The position numbers and the translations under genes were made by a program. A model generated the notes under the pieces. It was not told where the DNA came from. It did not search any database and saw only the letters and a program-made list of their open reading frames with translations. A DNA stretch of 64,000 nt from Quillaja saponaria. Its lineage: Eukaryota > Streptophyta > Magnoliopsida > Fabales > Quillajaceae. Where the stretch lies: the NCBI GenBank assembly GCA_029379385.1, contig CM055614.1, positions 14,389,528 through 14,453,527 of the forward strand, written 5' to 3'. Below are positions 20,937 to 33,163 of this stretch, piece after piece. Numbering within the stretch: position 1 is the stretch's first letter; each line of letters starts with the position of its first letter.

Positions 20937-23224
20937 CAGCATACTCTGGTGCAAGATACCCAAAAGTTCCAGCAAGTCTAGTTTCAAATGAGGCTTTTCC
21001 TTCAGGAGCAAGCCGAACCAGTCCAAAGTCTGAAACTTTAGCCCTCATATCATCTCCAAGAAGAATGTTGGATGGTTTGAGATCCCTGTGAATAAAAATT
21101 TGATGGGCCAAACCATGAAGATACTCAACACCTCTAGCAACATCCAATGCAATGGTAAGCCTTCTTGTCCATTCAAGTGGCTTCAAACATTCCTCTTTCT
21201 GGTTGAATAAATGCTGACTGAGAGTCCCCTGAGGCATATATTCATATACAAGTAGCCTCTCGTTTCCATCCAAACAATACCCAAGGAGAGCGACCAAATG
21301 TTTGTGTCGAACCTTTGTAAGCACAGATATCTCAGCCTTGAACTCGTTGAGTCCCTTCTCACCCACCATTCCTGTTTCCATTCTCTTTACTGCAATCTTT
21401 GTCCCATCATGCAATTCCCCCTTATAAACAGTTCCAAAACCCCCCTTTCCCAATATGTTTTCCTCACTGAAATTGTTGGTCACTTCCCTTAGGAGTTGGA
21501 TGGAAATGACCATATTTCCAGCTTCCACCATGTGCAAATCAGGAGCACCATTACTCATGGGACTTCCAACAACATAAACTCCTGCAGGTGCACTGGAAAT
21601 CTTCACAGCATTTCCATCCCCTGACTGACGGGGATGTATTACTATTTCATTTGGAGCCTGTACTTTAGCCGAATGCTTAGTTTTTCTTCGTACTAGACAG
21701 TAAACAGCAGCACTTACTAAGAGCAATAGAGCAATGACTCCAACTATAACCCCGATGATTACTCCAATCCTAGATTTCTTGTTACCAACTCCAGTAAGGA
21801 TGCCATCATTGTTAACTGAAGGAAAACCAGGTGGACCTGGAACAGGGACACTACTTGTATCCTTTCGAATGTCAGGGTTTCCATCTGCTTTTACAATCAC
21901 ATTTTTACCGAAAGACGGTACTTTACCATAAAGTTGATTAGTTGAAACATCTAGTTCTTCCAAATTAGGCAGACCTGTGAGCTCAGTTGGTATCATACCC
22001 CTGAGGTTATTATTAGAGAGAATCAATCTAGTTAAAGATGTTAACTTGGAAAAATCTGGAGAAATTATACCAGTAAGACCCATGTACCGAAAATTTATAA
22101 CTGTTATGTTTCCATCAGAGCATGTGATCCCCCTCCAACCATTGCAAGGGTCATTACCTTTCCAACTATCTGCTAATGATGTTGGGTAACCAAAAGCTTC
22201 AGCAACTGATAGTAACACATTTACATTGAAACTGCAAGGCTGACCAGCCACATCCGTGCAAAATCTATTACGCCCCGCCCAACATATCTACAGCTACACC
22301 ATTTGGGAACTTTGGAGTGGATCCTTGAAGTAAATTATTTGTCAAATTCACAGTTCTCAGTGAATTGAGATTCAGTAAGGAAGGCGGAACAACCCCCGTC
22401 AATTTATTATCTCTCAAGTTCAAAACCTCCAAATGTGTAAGGTTTGTAACATCTGGTATAGGACCAGTAAAATTGTTTAAATTGAAGACAATCTCAGTCA
22501 AGGATGTCATGTACTGTAATACCGATATTGAACCAGTGAGCTTACTATAACCATTGACTCGCGCATCTAACCAAATGGTCTGAAGAGATGAACCAGCAAA
22601 GCTTGTGGGCAATTCACCTTCAAGATTATTCTCAGCCAAATGCAAATGAATTAAACTTGGGAATGGGCCTCTTCTACCGAAAAACTCCGGGAGTCTTCCG
22701 GTAATGTTGGCATTGTTGGCAGAGAAATTCTGGAGAGCAGTAGCGTCTTGGAGACTGTCAGGAATCTCCCATGCCGAGAAGGGGTTGTCACCAATTTCCA
22801 CTGCTTCCAAAGATGTCAATCCAGTGAAGAAATGGGGAGGTATTGAAGTAAAATTGTTTTCATGGGCTAAAAATATTCTCAACTTACTCAACCCGGAAAG
22901 ACTCGGTAGTGGCCCGGTGAGCTCGTTGCCTTGTACCTCCAAGTGCTCTAATTCCGTCAGGTTTGCTAGCTCCTTTGGAAGAGTCCCTTTGAGTTTCTGT
23001 CTCCCCATTTGAATCCTATGGATTCGTTTACCATTACAGGTAACATAGGTCCATTTACAGCAATCAGGATCATTCCATCCAAGGATTGGGCCCTGGATGC
23101 TTTTCTTTAAAATGTCCATCACCGCCGCATCTTTAGACTGACAACGAACCGAGAGACAAACAGAAAGCACCAACACCAGACGGAAAACAATGGAAACCCC
23201 AAAACCCAGACGGGGTCTCCTCAT
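20937..23224 (-). CDS. TMK-like kinase exon 1 (ectodomain, TM, kinase N part)
   Basis: The exon encodes everything from the signal peptide to the kinase activation segment ([16 protein letters not shown]) and ends after the first base of the next codon, followed by the donor 'ggtaac'. The open frame from 23224 stops at two adjacent stop codons near 22266, just after VAVDMLGGA. Reading shifts by one base to [12 protein letters not shown], which every TMK protein would continue with. No gt..ag intron is evident there. The two LRR blocks separated by a non-LRR Cys spacer are diagnostic of the TMK subfamily. Confidence 0.88.
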
Positions 23225-23464
23225 TTCAATTTTCTCGTGAAAAATAACCCAGATACTGAAGGAAAACAGAGTAAACCTCAAAAGAGAAAAAGAGGAGAAA
23301 ACTAGAAAGCTCACAGGATTAAAGGATTGAAGGAGTCACATTACGTTCAATCCTGAACCCCTGAGGGCAATGGAATAACAAAGAGCAAAACCCAGAACCC
23401 AGAATTCTATTTCCCTCCGAAAATCATTCAGAAGGTTAAGGAAAAGGCGGGCGCAGACGTCTAG
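23225..23464 (-). promoter_or_regulatory. 5' leader and proximal promoter area of the TMK-like gene
   Basis: The region upstream of the chosen start is comparatively GC-rich, and an in-frame alternative Met lies at 23314. No convincing TATA box was found within 240 bases, as is common for receptor-kinase genes. Assignment rests on position only. Confidence 0.35.
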
Positions 23465-26400
23465 GTGACAAGAAAACACAGTATTTATTATTTAAGGATA
23501 CAATTTTTCAATCATGAAATCCCACAAGTAAAAGGAAAAAAGAAAAACAAAACACCGATTTTTGGTTTAGAAAGAAAGAGGAAAAGAGAAAATCAAGCGG
23601 AGGAGATAATAATGGCAGAAAACGAAAAAGAAGCGCTAAATTGCGTGGATTACTGTATATTTTGTTTGGCAAGGAAGAAAATAGTTGGCAAATGGGCCAT
23701 GGAATTTATGGGTTATTTTTAGAGGAGTTTAAAATCGATGTCCTATAATAAAGAAAATAGTAGTTAGAGTCTACGCAGACAGTACGCGTTCGTAGTAAAA
23801 TGTGTAACCCCTAACTAATACTTAAGGGACGAGTGTTGGCTTGAGTTGGACATCGTTGGAATTTTGTAATTTGTGCTCCAAACTGAGTAACTAATTTTTG
23901 AATTAGAATTTGACACACCATATCTCATAGAACCCAATTGATGTAAATCCTAATCCTATACCTTTCTAAGTTGGAGTCTAAACATTAAATTTATGATGAA
24001 GTTTGTAACATGTTCAATTAAATTAGAATACTGAATTAGATGTGCCTTCTTTTCTTTTCTTTTTTTTAAATAGAATAATTTATCATACTAAGTTAACACT
24101 TTTATGATATTCTTGGCAGTTAAAATCTATTTTAAATATAAAATATCACAAGTCTCATGGCACGCTCCGTGTTCTTGTGTTCTTTTTATTTTAAATAAAA
24201 TATAATTGTTAGAAAAAATTATTAGAAATTTCAATTTATTTAGTTTTAGAATAAATAAATTAGTAGGATAGTGAGAGGATGAGAATGTGGTTAGTTATTA
24301 TTATATATTTTTTTATAGTAATATTATTATTATTTTATTATTGCGTAGAGATAAACGAGGAATTGGTATTAGATGATAGAATTAAGTGAGTAAATTTTTG
24401 AAATTTATTTATGTTTTTAATTTTTTTAAAATACTTTGTTTTATCTCTTTTTAATTTTATCAAATTTTAACATTAAAAAGATTACTAAAAGCTATAGGAC
24501 ACCTTACGTATAAGTATCTTTCTATATCTATACTATTATAAAAATTAGAAAATTCTTGTGGTCTTTTATCATATAATATACAAATATTTGAATATTTAAA
24601 GTATTTAAAAAATAAATTCAATTAATTAATCCATTCAATAACTTAATAACTACTAAACAATAATATCTTAACTTTTACATTCTCTTACTCCCTCCTACCC
24701 TCTCACTCTCATACTCTCACCTAATTTTTTTTTTTTATCAAACTAATAAAATTAAAATAAAATATATACAGAACAAGCATGTTTGTACGTGTATGCCAGT
24801 AGTAAATATAATTAAGTATAGATAGATGGATAGATAAGTATAGATAAATAGATAAATAGATATATGCTTGAGATATAAAAGTCCTTATTTTAAATTGGGA
24901 GACTTTTAGGTAAAGTAAGACTAAGTTATAGAGTTTTACTCACACACATTCAACTACTTGCAACTACTTTTTATAAATAAAAAAACCTTATCACCAAGCT
25001 TAGCTCAAACGGTTGCTATCTAAAAAAAACTCTCACAATCTCAAGTTGTGAACTTTTTTGAGGAAGTAGAAAGTTAGATTCAAGGTTTTTGTTTGAAGGG
25101 AGCGAAGTTTACAGCAATATTTTTGAGAAGGAATATGGGTATTGCATGAAATGCGGCAGAAAGCGAAAGCAAAACATAGTATATACGAACATATACGGGT
25201 TTAATTCATTACTGTTTCTATGGAAAACCACAGTTTATTACCACCTTCATGCTATTAGCAAAAAAAATAAAATAAAATATGACCTTCATGTGAGGCAGTT
25301 CCCTACCCCAAATTAGTTCATCTACAGTACTGCATGAAATTATGGAATTTCAAGGTTTTTTTTTTTCCTAACAGAATAGGAACATGAGAAACCAACAAGT
25401 ATTGCGATTTGAGAGTCAATCCGATTTCAAGAACAGGAGTTTGGGTTTTCGACCATCAAAAACTGTATTGAAGATTCTGAAAACCGAGTTTGTGGTAAGC
25501 TCTTAGCAATCTCTTCCTTTTTTTTCTCAATTTAAAATTACGGTTTGAAAGAAATATAGGAGTTTTGATTGTGGATAGAAATTTATTCAATTTCTAATTC
25601 TTTTTCCTAAATTTATTCAATTTAGGGGAACTTTCACTATGAAATTTTGGGATTTTCTTGAGTAACTATGTATTGCTAGAATCTATTGCCTTTTAATTTG
25701 TACTTTGTAGGTATTACTTTTTGATTTGTCAACTAGAAATGTACATAAAGTGTTTCAAAAAATCTAATTTTTTATTAGCCTTTTACTTTTTAATGCTTGC
25801 TCTGTTTCTTCACTCTATTATTCATGCTTCAATCTGTTTCATTTGTTTAGCTGACTTTTTTCTTTTTTCAATTTCAATTTTCTAATATTTGATAATAATT
25901 TATTGTAACATTGGATAAATTATATATATATATAAATATATTATTAGTCATTTATACTTATTTCCTTTTAGTTCTTTCTACTGTTAATTTATTCGTGCTT
26001 TTTTAATAATTTTCATTTGATGAGTGATTTGATCTAATGAGAGTAATTTTCTCCCCAAATCTGATTTTATATTTACTTTTTGTTTTTCACCAAACTGATC
26101 CGACATAGTTTCTTCTTGTCATAATTTTTCTTCTTAACTTAATTTATTCGAGTTAACTATCAAAACTGTAATGAGTTAACTATATTTTTTATTTGTATAA
26201 GTGCACTGAACTGTGTATTTTATATTTTGATGAACATATAATATACTGTATCGATGTGTTTCTCTTAATAGTTACATTAGTGATTTAAGCAATTGATACA
26301 TTATTTAGGATATTTATAGTCAATTAAGCTTTATTTTTCTCTACTAATTTCTCTTGAAAGAAATGATCTGGTATATAACCTCTAGACCTTAGAGAGATAA

Positions 26401-27369
26401 AGGTAATATTGCACATTGCTTTAATTTCAAGTAAACCCGCTCAACTACCAAACCCAAAAGAAAAATATGGAAAGAAAAAGAAAAACACTAGGGAGCATAT
26501 TATGATCATATGGTGCTACAATCAAAGACTGGAATTTTATTATTTTTATAATTAAAAAAACAATGGTATTTATTTCTGATTCTTTTTTCTTCTTCTTTAT
26601 TATACTAGAATAGTTAAGTTGACAACAATGTAGTTTGCCTTTACAGCAGTTGCTTACATTTTTTTTACAGGTTAATTAGAAATTTTGGTTTGTATGAAAT
26701 TAAGATGTGAAAGGTACATAAGAAGACGTTTGTTTCCTTCTTTATCTGTTGTATGAGAATCTTTGGGTATAATTCAGCTTGAGGGTCATCAACAATATCA
26801 AAGTCCTTCCCTCTTCCTAAGGTTTACTTTTTCTTTTGTGTGAAAATGGTAACTTCATTTTCTTTTCCAACAAAGTAGAGTTCTATATTTCTTTTTTCGA
26901 TATATGTTGGGACTTCATAAATCTCTTTTGTGATTCTCTTTTCTTTCTTTCTATTAATTTCTTTTATATGTGTTATGCTGTAAATTTAATCGACTTAAAG
27001 TATTGTTCAACATTTTTTTTTCCATCATCTCTTGGTGAGGTTGGTTCCTTCACTTTTTCCTTATTTTTATTTTTGGGTTATGGTTTTTGTGTCTCTTTGC
27101 TTTGGAAGTATAGTAATATTTTTTCTGCATTGTACTGTCCTTTTATTCTTTTTATTTATTTTTATGCTATTCAGCTGCAAATCAAAGAATTAAAATCAGT
27201 TTTTGTGATGCTGGATGCAATTTTCAGTTAATTGTCTTTATACTCCATTCATTTATTTATTGAATTCCCACTTAGAGTTCTCTGCTCGGGATGTTTGGGA
27301 AAATTTGTTTTGCCTGATAGTTGTTGCAATTTTTTTGTTTTTGTTTTTGTTTTTTTTTTGTTTTTTTTT
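23465..27369. other. long AT-rich spacer, no gene
   Basis: About 3.9 kb without a supportable gene. Open frames here (e.g. 23465-23722, 25089-25316, 26836-27231) are short, made of low-complexity Phe/Ile/Lys/Asn codons and unlike any family I know. It holds a GATA-like tetranucleotide run (24818-24866), poly-T tracts and a SINE-like phrase near 24996-25020 ('agcttagctcaaacggttgc'). Confidence 0.5.
24818..24866. repeat. (GATA)n-like microsatellite
   Basis: Repeated 'agata', 'gata' and 'aaata' units ('agatagatggatagataag' and following). Confidence 0.75.
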
Positions 27370-27450
27370 AATCAAGAATGCTTGGTATATTTTAGAATAC
27401 CCTTTCTATTTTTTTTATTATTTTTTTAATCAAGAATGCTTGCTATATTA
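27369..27450. repeat. 58-base tandem duplication
   Basis: 'aatcaagaatgcttggtatatt' at 27370 recurs at 27428 as 'aatcaagaatgcttgctatatt', each preceded by a T run; unit length 58 bases. Confidence 0.8.
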
Positions 27451-28249
27451 CATCCTCGTAATTTTATATATTGGTTATCAAGTCGAATTTTCTTCTATAA
27501 CAAAAAATACACAATAGCACCAAGGCTATGTGTTATGTTCATTGAAATTTGAATTGGTACTGAAAATTTTCAGGTTATTCTATGTCTCTTTATATGTTAT
27601 GTTGTTTGAATTTTAAAAATTATGTTTAACTTTTAGTGAATAATTTTGATTGCTTATACTTCTCACTCTGTCATAAAACAATTGAAGGAGATAACTCCTT
27701 CCACCGACACAGCTCTTAGCTTTCACTTTCCTTTGCCGCTTACTTTTTCTCGTATTAAACTAATTCCTCCACTTGGTTCTTTGTCTTAATTTCATCCCAC
27801 TTAGTGTCATATATATATATCATAAGCTTAAACCGATCGTAGCACATGCCATTGGGAAAGCAACCAGACTTTATGGTTTCCTAAACGTGTATAAACTATG
27901 AAATCCCCAAACAAGTAAGAGAGTGAGGATGAAAGGATAATATATAAAAGATAGATATATGTACAAAAAGATATATGTTAATGTTCTATAACACGAGATA
28001 AACAAAATCCAAGAACACGCATCAAGAAATTTGAATATAGTTAGACATAAAACATGCCCAAGTGATAGAAAATGAAGGAGAACACGCACGCAATACAGTT
28101 TGGTGCTAGTACTGAGCTCTAATTTCAGACTTCCGGCTACTTGACAACAAAATGAAGATAACCTAATAGATAAATGCAGACGAGAACATGATCCAATGGC
28201 TGAAAAACTGGCAATCCAATATTGAAAAACCAAAACAATGGCAAAGGAA
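27451..28249. other. spacer, possibly interior of a CACTA element
   Basis: AT-rich, with no family-like reading. It could belong to the CACTA element whose right end is at 28846, but its left terminus was not found. A minus-strand frame at 27871-28233 is hydrophobic and not recognisable. Confidence 0.35.
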
Positions 28250-28846
28250 ACATACCTCAGTGGCTAGAACTAGTATCGGCAGTGAGAAGCACGGCAAAAA
28301 TGCAGTGGGAGCTCAAGTTGTAGAGTAGAAACAAAAAAGAAGGAAGAAGGAAGGAAGAAGGAAGAAGGAGAAGAAATGCGTCGGCTAGGTTTTAATTTTG
28401 AGAAAAATATCTATGTCTGCAATGGCAGATGTAAATATTTTAAGTGGTAGACGCAGATTATTTGAGTCTGCATATAATAAACTCAAATAAAAAAAATTGA
28501 CACAAATAATTTCTCTGAAAAAAGGCTCTCAATGTTCTCATTTGCATCAGTATATACAGACTCAGAAACTAAAAATGCAGAAGAAGATACATTCACTTAA
28601 TATGGCACAAAAATTAATCAATTTCTGCGTTTACTGTAGGAGTATCAGCTTCTAAAGGTAAATCTTTTGTAACGTTTATCTGAGTCTGTAGATGCAAAAA
28701 ATAGTATTGCAGACTCAAATATGACTTGTCTATATCTACGATGTTTGCAATATTGTAGACACAGATGTTATAATTTTTTGTATTATTATTATCAAGGTCA
28801 AAAAATCTATGTAATAATGTGTGTATGTCTATTTTTTGTAATAGTG
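28250..28846. mobile_element. CACTA (En/Spm) transposon end, copy 1
   Basis: Terminal sequence read inward from 28846 on the minus strand is CACTATTACAAAAAATAGAC, a CACTA-type terminus. Subterminal DNA holds repeated 'tctgc'/'gcaga' words (e.g. 28416, 28442, 28468, 28688 and 28712), typical transposase-binding arrays. A block at 28250-28400 ('catacctc..', purine-rich, then 'ggctaggttttaattt') parallels 50806-51003 of the second CACTA element. The left end was not found, so the span given is a minimum. It is likely non-autonomous or truncated. Confidence 0.75.
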
Positions 28847-29057
28847 ATTTTATTGTGAAAATGTTACATTATTATGTGTCTCTTGTCTGCTAGCTTGCTG
28901 CTTATAAACTTTAGAAAGACACTCATTCATGATGTTTTGCATTTAGCGTTGTTCAGAAAAGGCAAAACAAAGAGTTAAAGGGAAAGCACTCTCCCATAAT
29001 TTTTTTTTTATTATTATTTTTTATTTTTTGGTTTACTTTATAAGGGTTAATATTAAG
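28847..29057. other. short spacer
   Basis: Non-coding between the CACTA end and a MITE-like element; nothing recognised. Confidence 0.4.
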
Positions 29058-29538
29058 GGTGAGTTTGATAATTTTTTAAAGAGGGTTTTGTGGTTTTTTA
29101 AATGTGACAGTACCTGAAAATTATTTGGTTAAATTTTTTGTAAGAGGATTTTTTCTAGTGCTTTCAAAAAGTCATTGGTGTTTTTAAATCAAGTGATATT
29201 TTTAAAAACTAGCTATGACTTTTCAAAATTATTACAAAAATCACCTTATTAATTTTAGAAAATTCCAAATATATCTTTAATTAATTTAATTATAAAACCA
29301 TTTAATAAAAGTTAATCAAGATTAATGATATTAATGATATCTATTTTTGTCATTTTATACGTTCACAACAACTTATAATATGTTTTACCAAACAACTTGT
29401 TCAGTGTTTCTACTACCTTCATTAATTTTTTATAAAAGATATACTAAATAAGGTTATTGTGGCTTTTTGACAGTTGCTTTTTGACAGTATGAAAGTCACA
29501 ACATCTTTTTAAAAGTAACAATATTATCAAATTCAGCC
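29058..29538. mobile_element. MITE-like element, copy B
   Basis: The outer ends are an imperfect inverted pair: 'ggtgagtttgataat' at 29058 and the reverse complement of 'attatcaaattcagcc' at 29523-29538. The interior is AT-rich and shares its block order with 755-1055. No coding capacity. A clear target duplication was not identified, so the superfamily (hAT-like or other) stays open. Confidence 0.6.
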
Positions 29539-31526
29539 GAAGGCTCTCTTCGTTTGTACTAATTTTATTTTATTAGTAAAGTTAGGGTAACACCATAGCC
29601 TCTTTTTTTGTAAAAAAAGGAAAAAGAACAAAAAAAAAAGAGTCTCTTGTCATAGTTTATATGGTAAAATTGTGAAATATATTGCTATTATTTTTATTAT
29701 TTTTAGTTTTTTTAGTGAAATTTTGAGTTATATTAGTATTTTAGAGTTATTACAACTACACATTATTATAGGCATATTTTTGAAAAATTAGCATGTATTT
29801 TTAGGAATTTTCATTTAGAAACTTTGGAATGGGAATAAAAATATTGTCCAGATAAATTTTGTAAAACTCAAACAGAAACCCAATTTTTATCCTAGAATGA
29901 GTATTTCATGTATTCTTTACCAGAAAAAGACATTAAGGGAGTAAGAGAAGAAGAAAGAGTTTTTCATGTAATCTTTACTAGAAGAAATCATTATTTTAGC
30001 CAAATGCAAGAGAAGTAGGTTTATGCTGGGTCATGGATAATTGTTGGTAACTCTTACTGAGTTTGAATCTAAATAAAAATTGCTTTTAAAAAAAAAAAAA
30101 ATTAATATGATGAAATCAAATGAAAATTTTAAAGTTAAATACTTTTATGATTTTTTTCTTTTTCAATTCTAATAGAATAATTGCAATAAAATGATAAAAT
30201 TCAACAAAACGAGTTATTCTTATAAAACAAATATTAAATACATGTTGAAAAATTGAAATAGAAGACTTATTAGTTAATTATTATTTGACAATCTCAACTT
30301 TCTTGTCATTTTCAAAATAAGGACTTGTTTGAGATACTCCATCAAAAAATTGAGTAGATTAATACCAAAAAATGCTGACATGTAATATATATATATATAT
30401 ATAAATAAGCATAGTGCCTTGTTATTTTTCTCTCTTACCTTTTTGCTTTTTATTTTTTCCTTATCTTCCTTTTCTTACTTGCCTTTCTTCTTCATTCTCG
30501 CTAACCTAACACATTTTTTAAATTTTTTTTTTTATTTTGTTATTTCACTACATCCTTGAAATGCATATGAAAAAGGATCATGATTCTGTTTTTCTTTCTT
30601 TAAAGACTCTCCACAATATTAAAAATTAAAGATTTTTTCAACTCTCAATTCTACTTTTTAAATTTAAAATTCAAACTGAATCCAAATTGAAAAATGTTCA
30701 CAAATTTTGAAACGGAAAGATCGTAACACCCATTTATCAAAAATCTACAAGAGCGTACCCTTTTTATAAGGAAAAAAAATAAAATGTTCGTAAAAAAAAT
30801 ATATATTTCAAAAAATGCATGATACGACATTTAGCATCATAATTAATGTGTTTTTATTTTTTTATGAACAAGTTGGCGGAATAGGCTCCTATAAATTTTT
30901 ATTTGATTTTATGGTTGTTACGATATTTACGAATTAAAAATATGTGAACATTTAACTTCAATTTGGATATGCTTTGAATTATAGAAATAGAGAATTGAAA
31001 AGAAAACTTTAATATTGTATCTTGTGAAGTAAAGTTGAAATAACAAAATATAGAGGCTAAAAAAAAGGTGCTAGGTTAATTAGTGTAACACCCTATCCTA
31101 AATATACACTAAACTAAGCAGGACTTATTGCAGCCCTAATTCGAGAGACTACTTAAGAGCAATTTAAATGATTAATTATAGACTTTTCTTATTTCTGCTA
31201 TTTGTGATTTTTTCCTCAGTTTTGCCTGCCTTTAACCGATACTTGGTTTTAGTTTTATTTTATAACTTCCACGTTTACTAATTAGTACTTATTCCTTTGT
31301 GGACAAATAAAGGCCAAATATCATTTACTAGCCTTCCTATTTTACTTTGTAATCCAATAAGTCTTCTATTCTTTCTATTGCTAGTGACAAGATTCTCACT
31401 AATTTATATTCAATATTAAGTTAGCTCATTTTGCTTGTATTACTTGATGATTTATTCTATTGATGGTATAAACAAGGCTTAATAAAACTTATATGATGCA
31501 AAAGTTAAAGACTTCCTTTCACTATC
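29539..31526. other. AT-rich spacer, no gene
   Basis: No gene. It contains a possible SINE 3' end near 30020-30105 ('gagtttgaatct' then a 13-A run), (TA)n at 30388-30402, and 'tgtaacaccctatcc' at 31083, which recalls an LTR end of the window's Ty3 family but has no further match. Confidence 0.4.
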
Positions 31527-31579
31527 AATACAATATTACCTTTTTTTTTTTTTTTTTGGTACAGTAATACAATATTACC
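31527..31579. mobile_element. tiny poly(A) retroposition scar
   Basis: The 14-base sequence aatacaatattacc is present at 31527-31540 and again at 31566-31579. Both are followed by T's, with a 17-T run plus 'ggtacagt' between them. This is the picture of a target-site duplication flanking a severely 5'-truncated LINE or SINE with its poly(A) tail on the minus strand. Confidence 0.6.
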
Positions 31580-32578
31580 TTTACACCTGAAAATTTTGTA
31601 TACATTTCCCACTATATACATCATTATTCATTCAAAATACACTAGGACATAAATACATATATATATATGTAGTCAGATTCTATACCAAAAAATAAAAAAT
31701 AAATAAAAAAGTGAATCCCTAATTTGAGAATGACTACGAAATTGAGATTTTCAAATAATAGTTTACTCAAATGATTTATTATGAGAAGGACATTTAAAAT
31801 GAATATTACATTAATTTTGTGAGAAATAAGATGAAATAGTTGGTTGATTTTTAAATGAAAAGGAAGACTAATTCACTATTATTTATGGAACATTCCGTTG
31901 AAATATATTAAGATTATATCTAAATTGGAGTAGAGTGTACATTAACTCACTATTATTTTCACAAAATACCTGTAGCTCGTAAGCCTAACGGACTTTCTAA
32001 AAGAACAAAAACTCAAGTAATTATAATATTTGAATAGAGACATGATTAGGCAGTAGGCAGTAATTAAGGCAAGTAAATATTGCAGCTCCTTTATTTAATT
32101 GTTCACATTTTTTCAGGTGCTGATTCTTCCACAGTTACACACAGATTCTTCAACTGGCCTGCATCAACCCCATTCATATTCTGCATTTATTGGGGAAAAA
32201 AAAAACATAAAGATAATTACATATACTAATAATCAATGGTAGCTTTTGTCCCTAAGTTTGTAACCAAGTTTCGATCTTTTTTTCATAGCTTAAATTTTAT
32301 ATGATCAGTTCTGCCAAAACAATAAGCTAATCAAATATATATGATTCGGTATCGACAACAATGGAGGGGGTTAAACCAGAAATCAAAATTATTAGCAACT
32401 AAGATAGAGAGTAAAGAAATATAATTTGTGCTAAAATTCAATCATTTGGTAACTGGAGCTTGTGAAAAATGATCTCGACTCATTTATTAAACGAGTAAAT
32501 AAAGTTAATTTCTTACAAAGTATTGACTAAATTGAACTCGTTGACACCTCTCTATGTCATTGGAAGCTCATGAGAGAC
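31580..32578. other. AT-rich spacer
   Basis: No gene, RNA or transposon end recognised. A short (TA)n run lies near 31660. Confidence 0.4.
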
Positions 32579-32989
32579 ATTGTTTGGTTAAACTGTGTAT
32601 AACAGTACTGTTTGTAAAAATATTTTTCAAGTATAGTTATTTAAAAAGTGTTGTATAAAAAATTGAAATAGTGTTTGGATGTGTTAATGCAAAAACACTA
32701 TGAGATTTACAAATTTGTTTTATTTTATTTTTTCAAAAAAGATATTGAGTATTAAAATTACTAAAAAATGACAATTTTGACAAATATTGTGATTATATTT
32801 GTCTAAATAAAATAATTATTAAAATTTCCTTGTTTTCTATTTGAAAAAAATTTCTTATTCTAACTTCAGCTTTCAAAAAGTCAAAATATTTATCCATAAA
32901 ACTTAAAAAATAAATTTTTTATTAACAAATAGTTTTGTAGAAAATCTTAAACCCAAAAGTTATTTTAAAAGATAAACCAAACACGGGTA
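32579..32989. mobile_element. MITE-like element with gtttggtt ends
   Basis: 'attgtttggttaaactg' at 32579 and the reverse complement of 'aaaccaaacacgggtat' near 32974-32990 form short inverted ends around an AT-rich, non-coding 410-base interior. This resembles hAT-type MITEs, but the match is short and the target duplication is unclear. Confidence 0.4.
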
Positions 32990-33107
32990 TTGTACTAAAT
33001 TAGAAAGGTTAGGAACAAAATTCACACCAAATTAAAATATATAACCTTATGAACAAAATCAAAACTTGAGTTAAATTTTAACGACAAAAACATGTACTAT
33101 TTCTATA

Positions 33108-33112
<5 letters not shown>

Positions 33113-33142
<30 letters not shown>
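33113..33142. repeat. (TA)n microsatellite
   Basis: About 14 TA units, ending only about 20 bases beyond the stop codon of the EG45-like gene. Confidence 0.9.
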
Positions 33143-33145
<3 letters not shown>

Positions 33146-33163
33146 GGCATAAATGTATTTAAA

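Larger units (their letters stand above)
19090..23224 (-). pseudogene. TMK-like leucine-rich-repeat receptor kinase, two frameshifts
   Basis: The gene runs on the minus strand with exon 1 at 23224-20937, an intron at 20936-19624 (gt..ag) and exon 2 at 19623-19090. The spliced length is about 940 codons, as in Arabidopsis TMK1. The protein has a signal peptide (about 1-28), an LRR cap with paired Cys ([12 protein letters not shown]), a first LRR block, a Cys-containing spacer ([12 protein letters not shown]), a second shorter LRR block, a membrane helix ([20 protein letters not shown]) and a kinase with [24 protein letters not shown] and DFG. TMK kinases act at the plasma membrane in auxin signalling and growth. 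I chose Met 23224 because it gives a signal peptide; a longer frame starts at 23314. One extra base near 22266-22275 and one near 19407-19415 break the frame, so it is a recent pseudogene or carries sequence errors. All other residues look conserved. Confidence 0.9.

Noticed and set aside
22704..23012. Plus-strand open frame of 102 codons
   Set aside because: Antisense to the first LRR block of the kinase gene; no likeness of its own.
26836..27517. Phe/Tyr/Leu-rich frames that look membrane-like
   Set aside because: Produced by T-rich DNA; low complexity, overlapping frames, no start context and no family likeness.
27492..27520. 'ctataacaaaaaatacacaat' as left end of the CACTA element ending at 28846
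   Set aside because: It lacks the CACTA start, the target flank does not match and no subterminal words follow.
31083..31600. Another copy of the Tekay-like LTR starting 'tgtaacaccctatcc'
   Set aside because: Only the first dozen or so bases match; the following DNA does not follow the LTR's block order.
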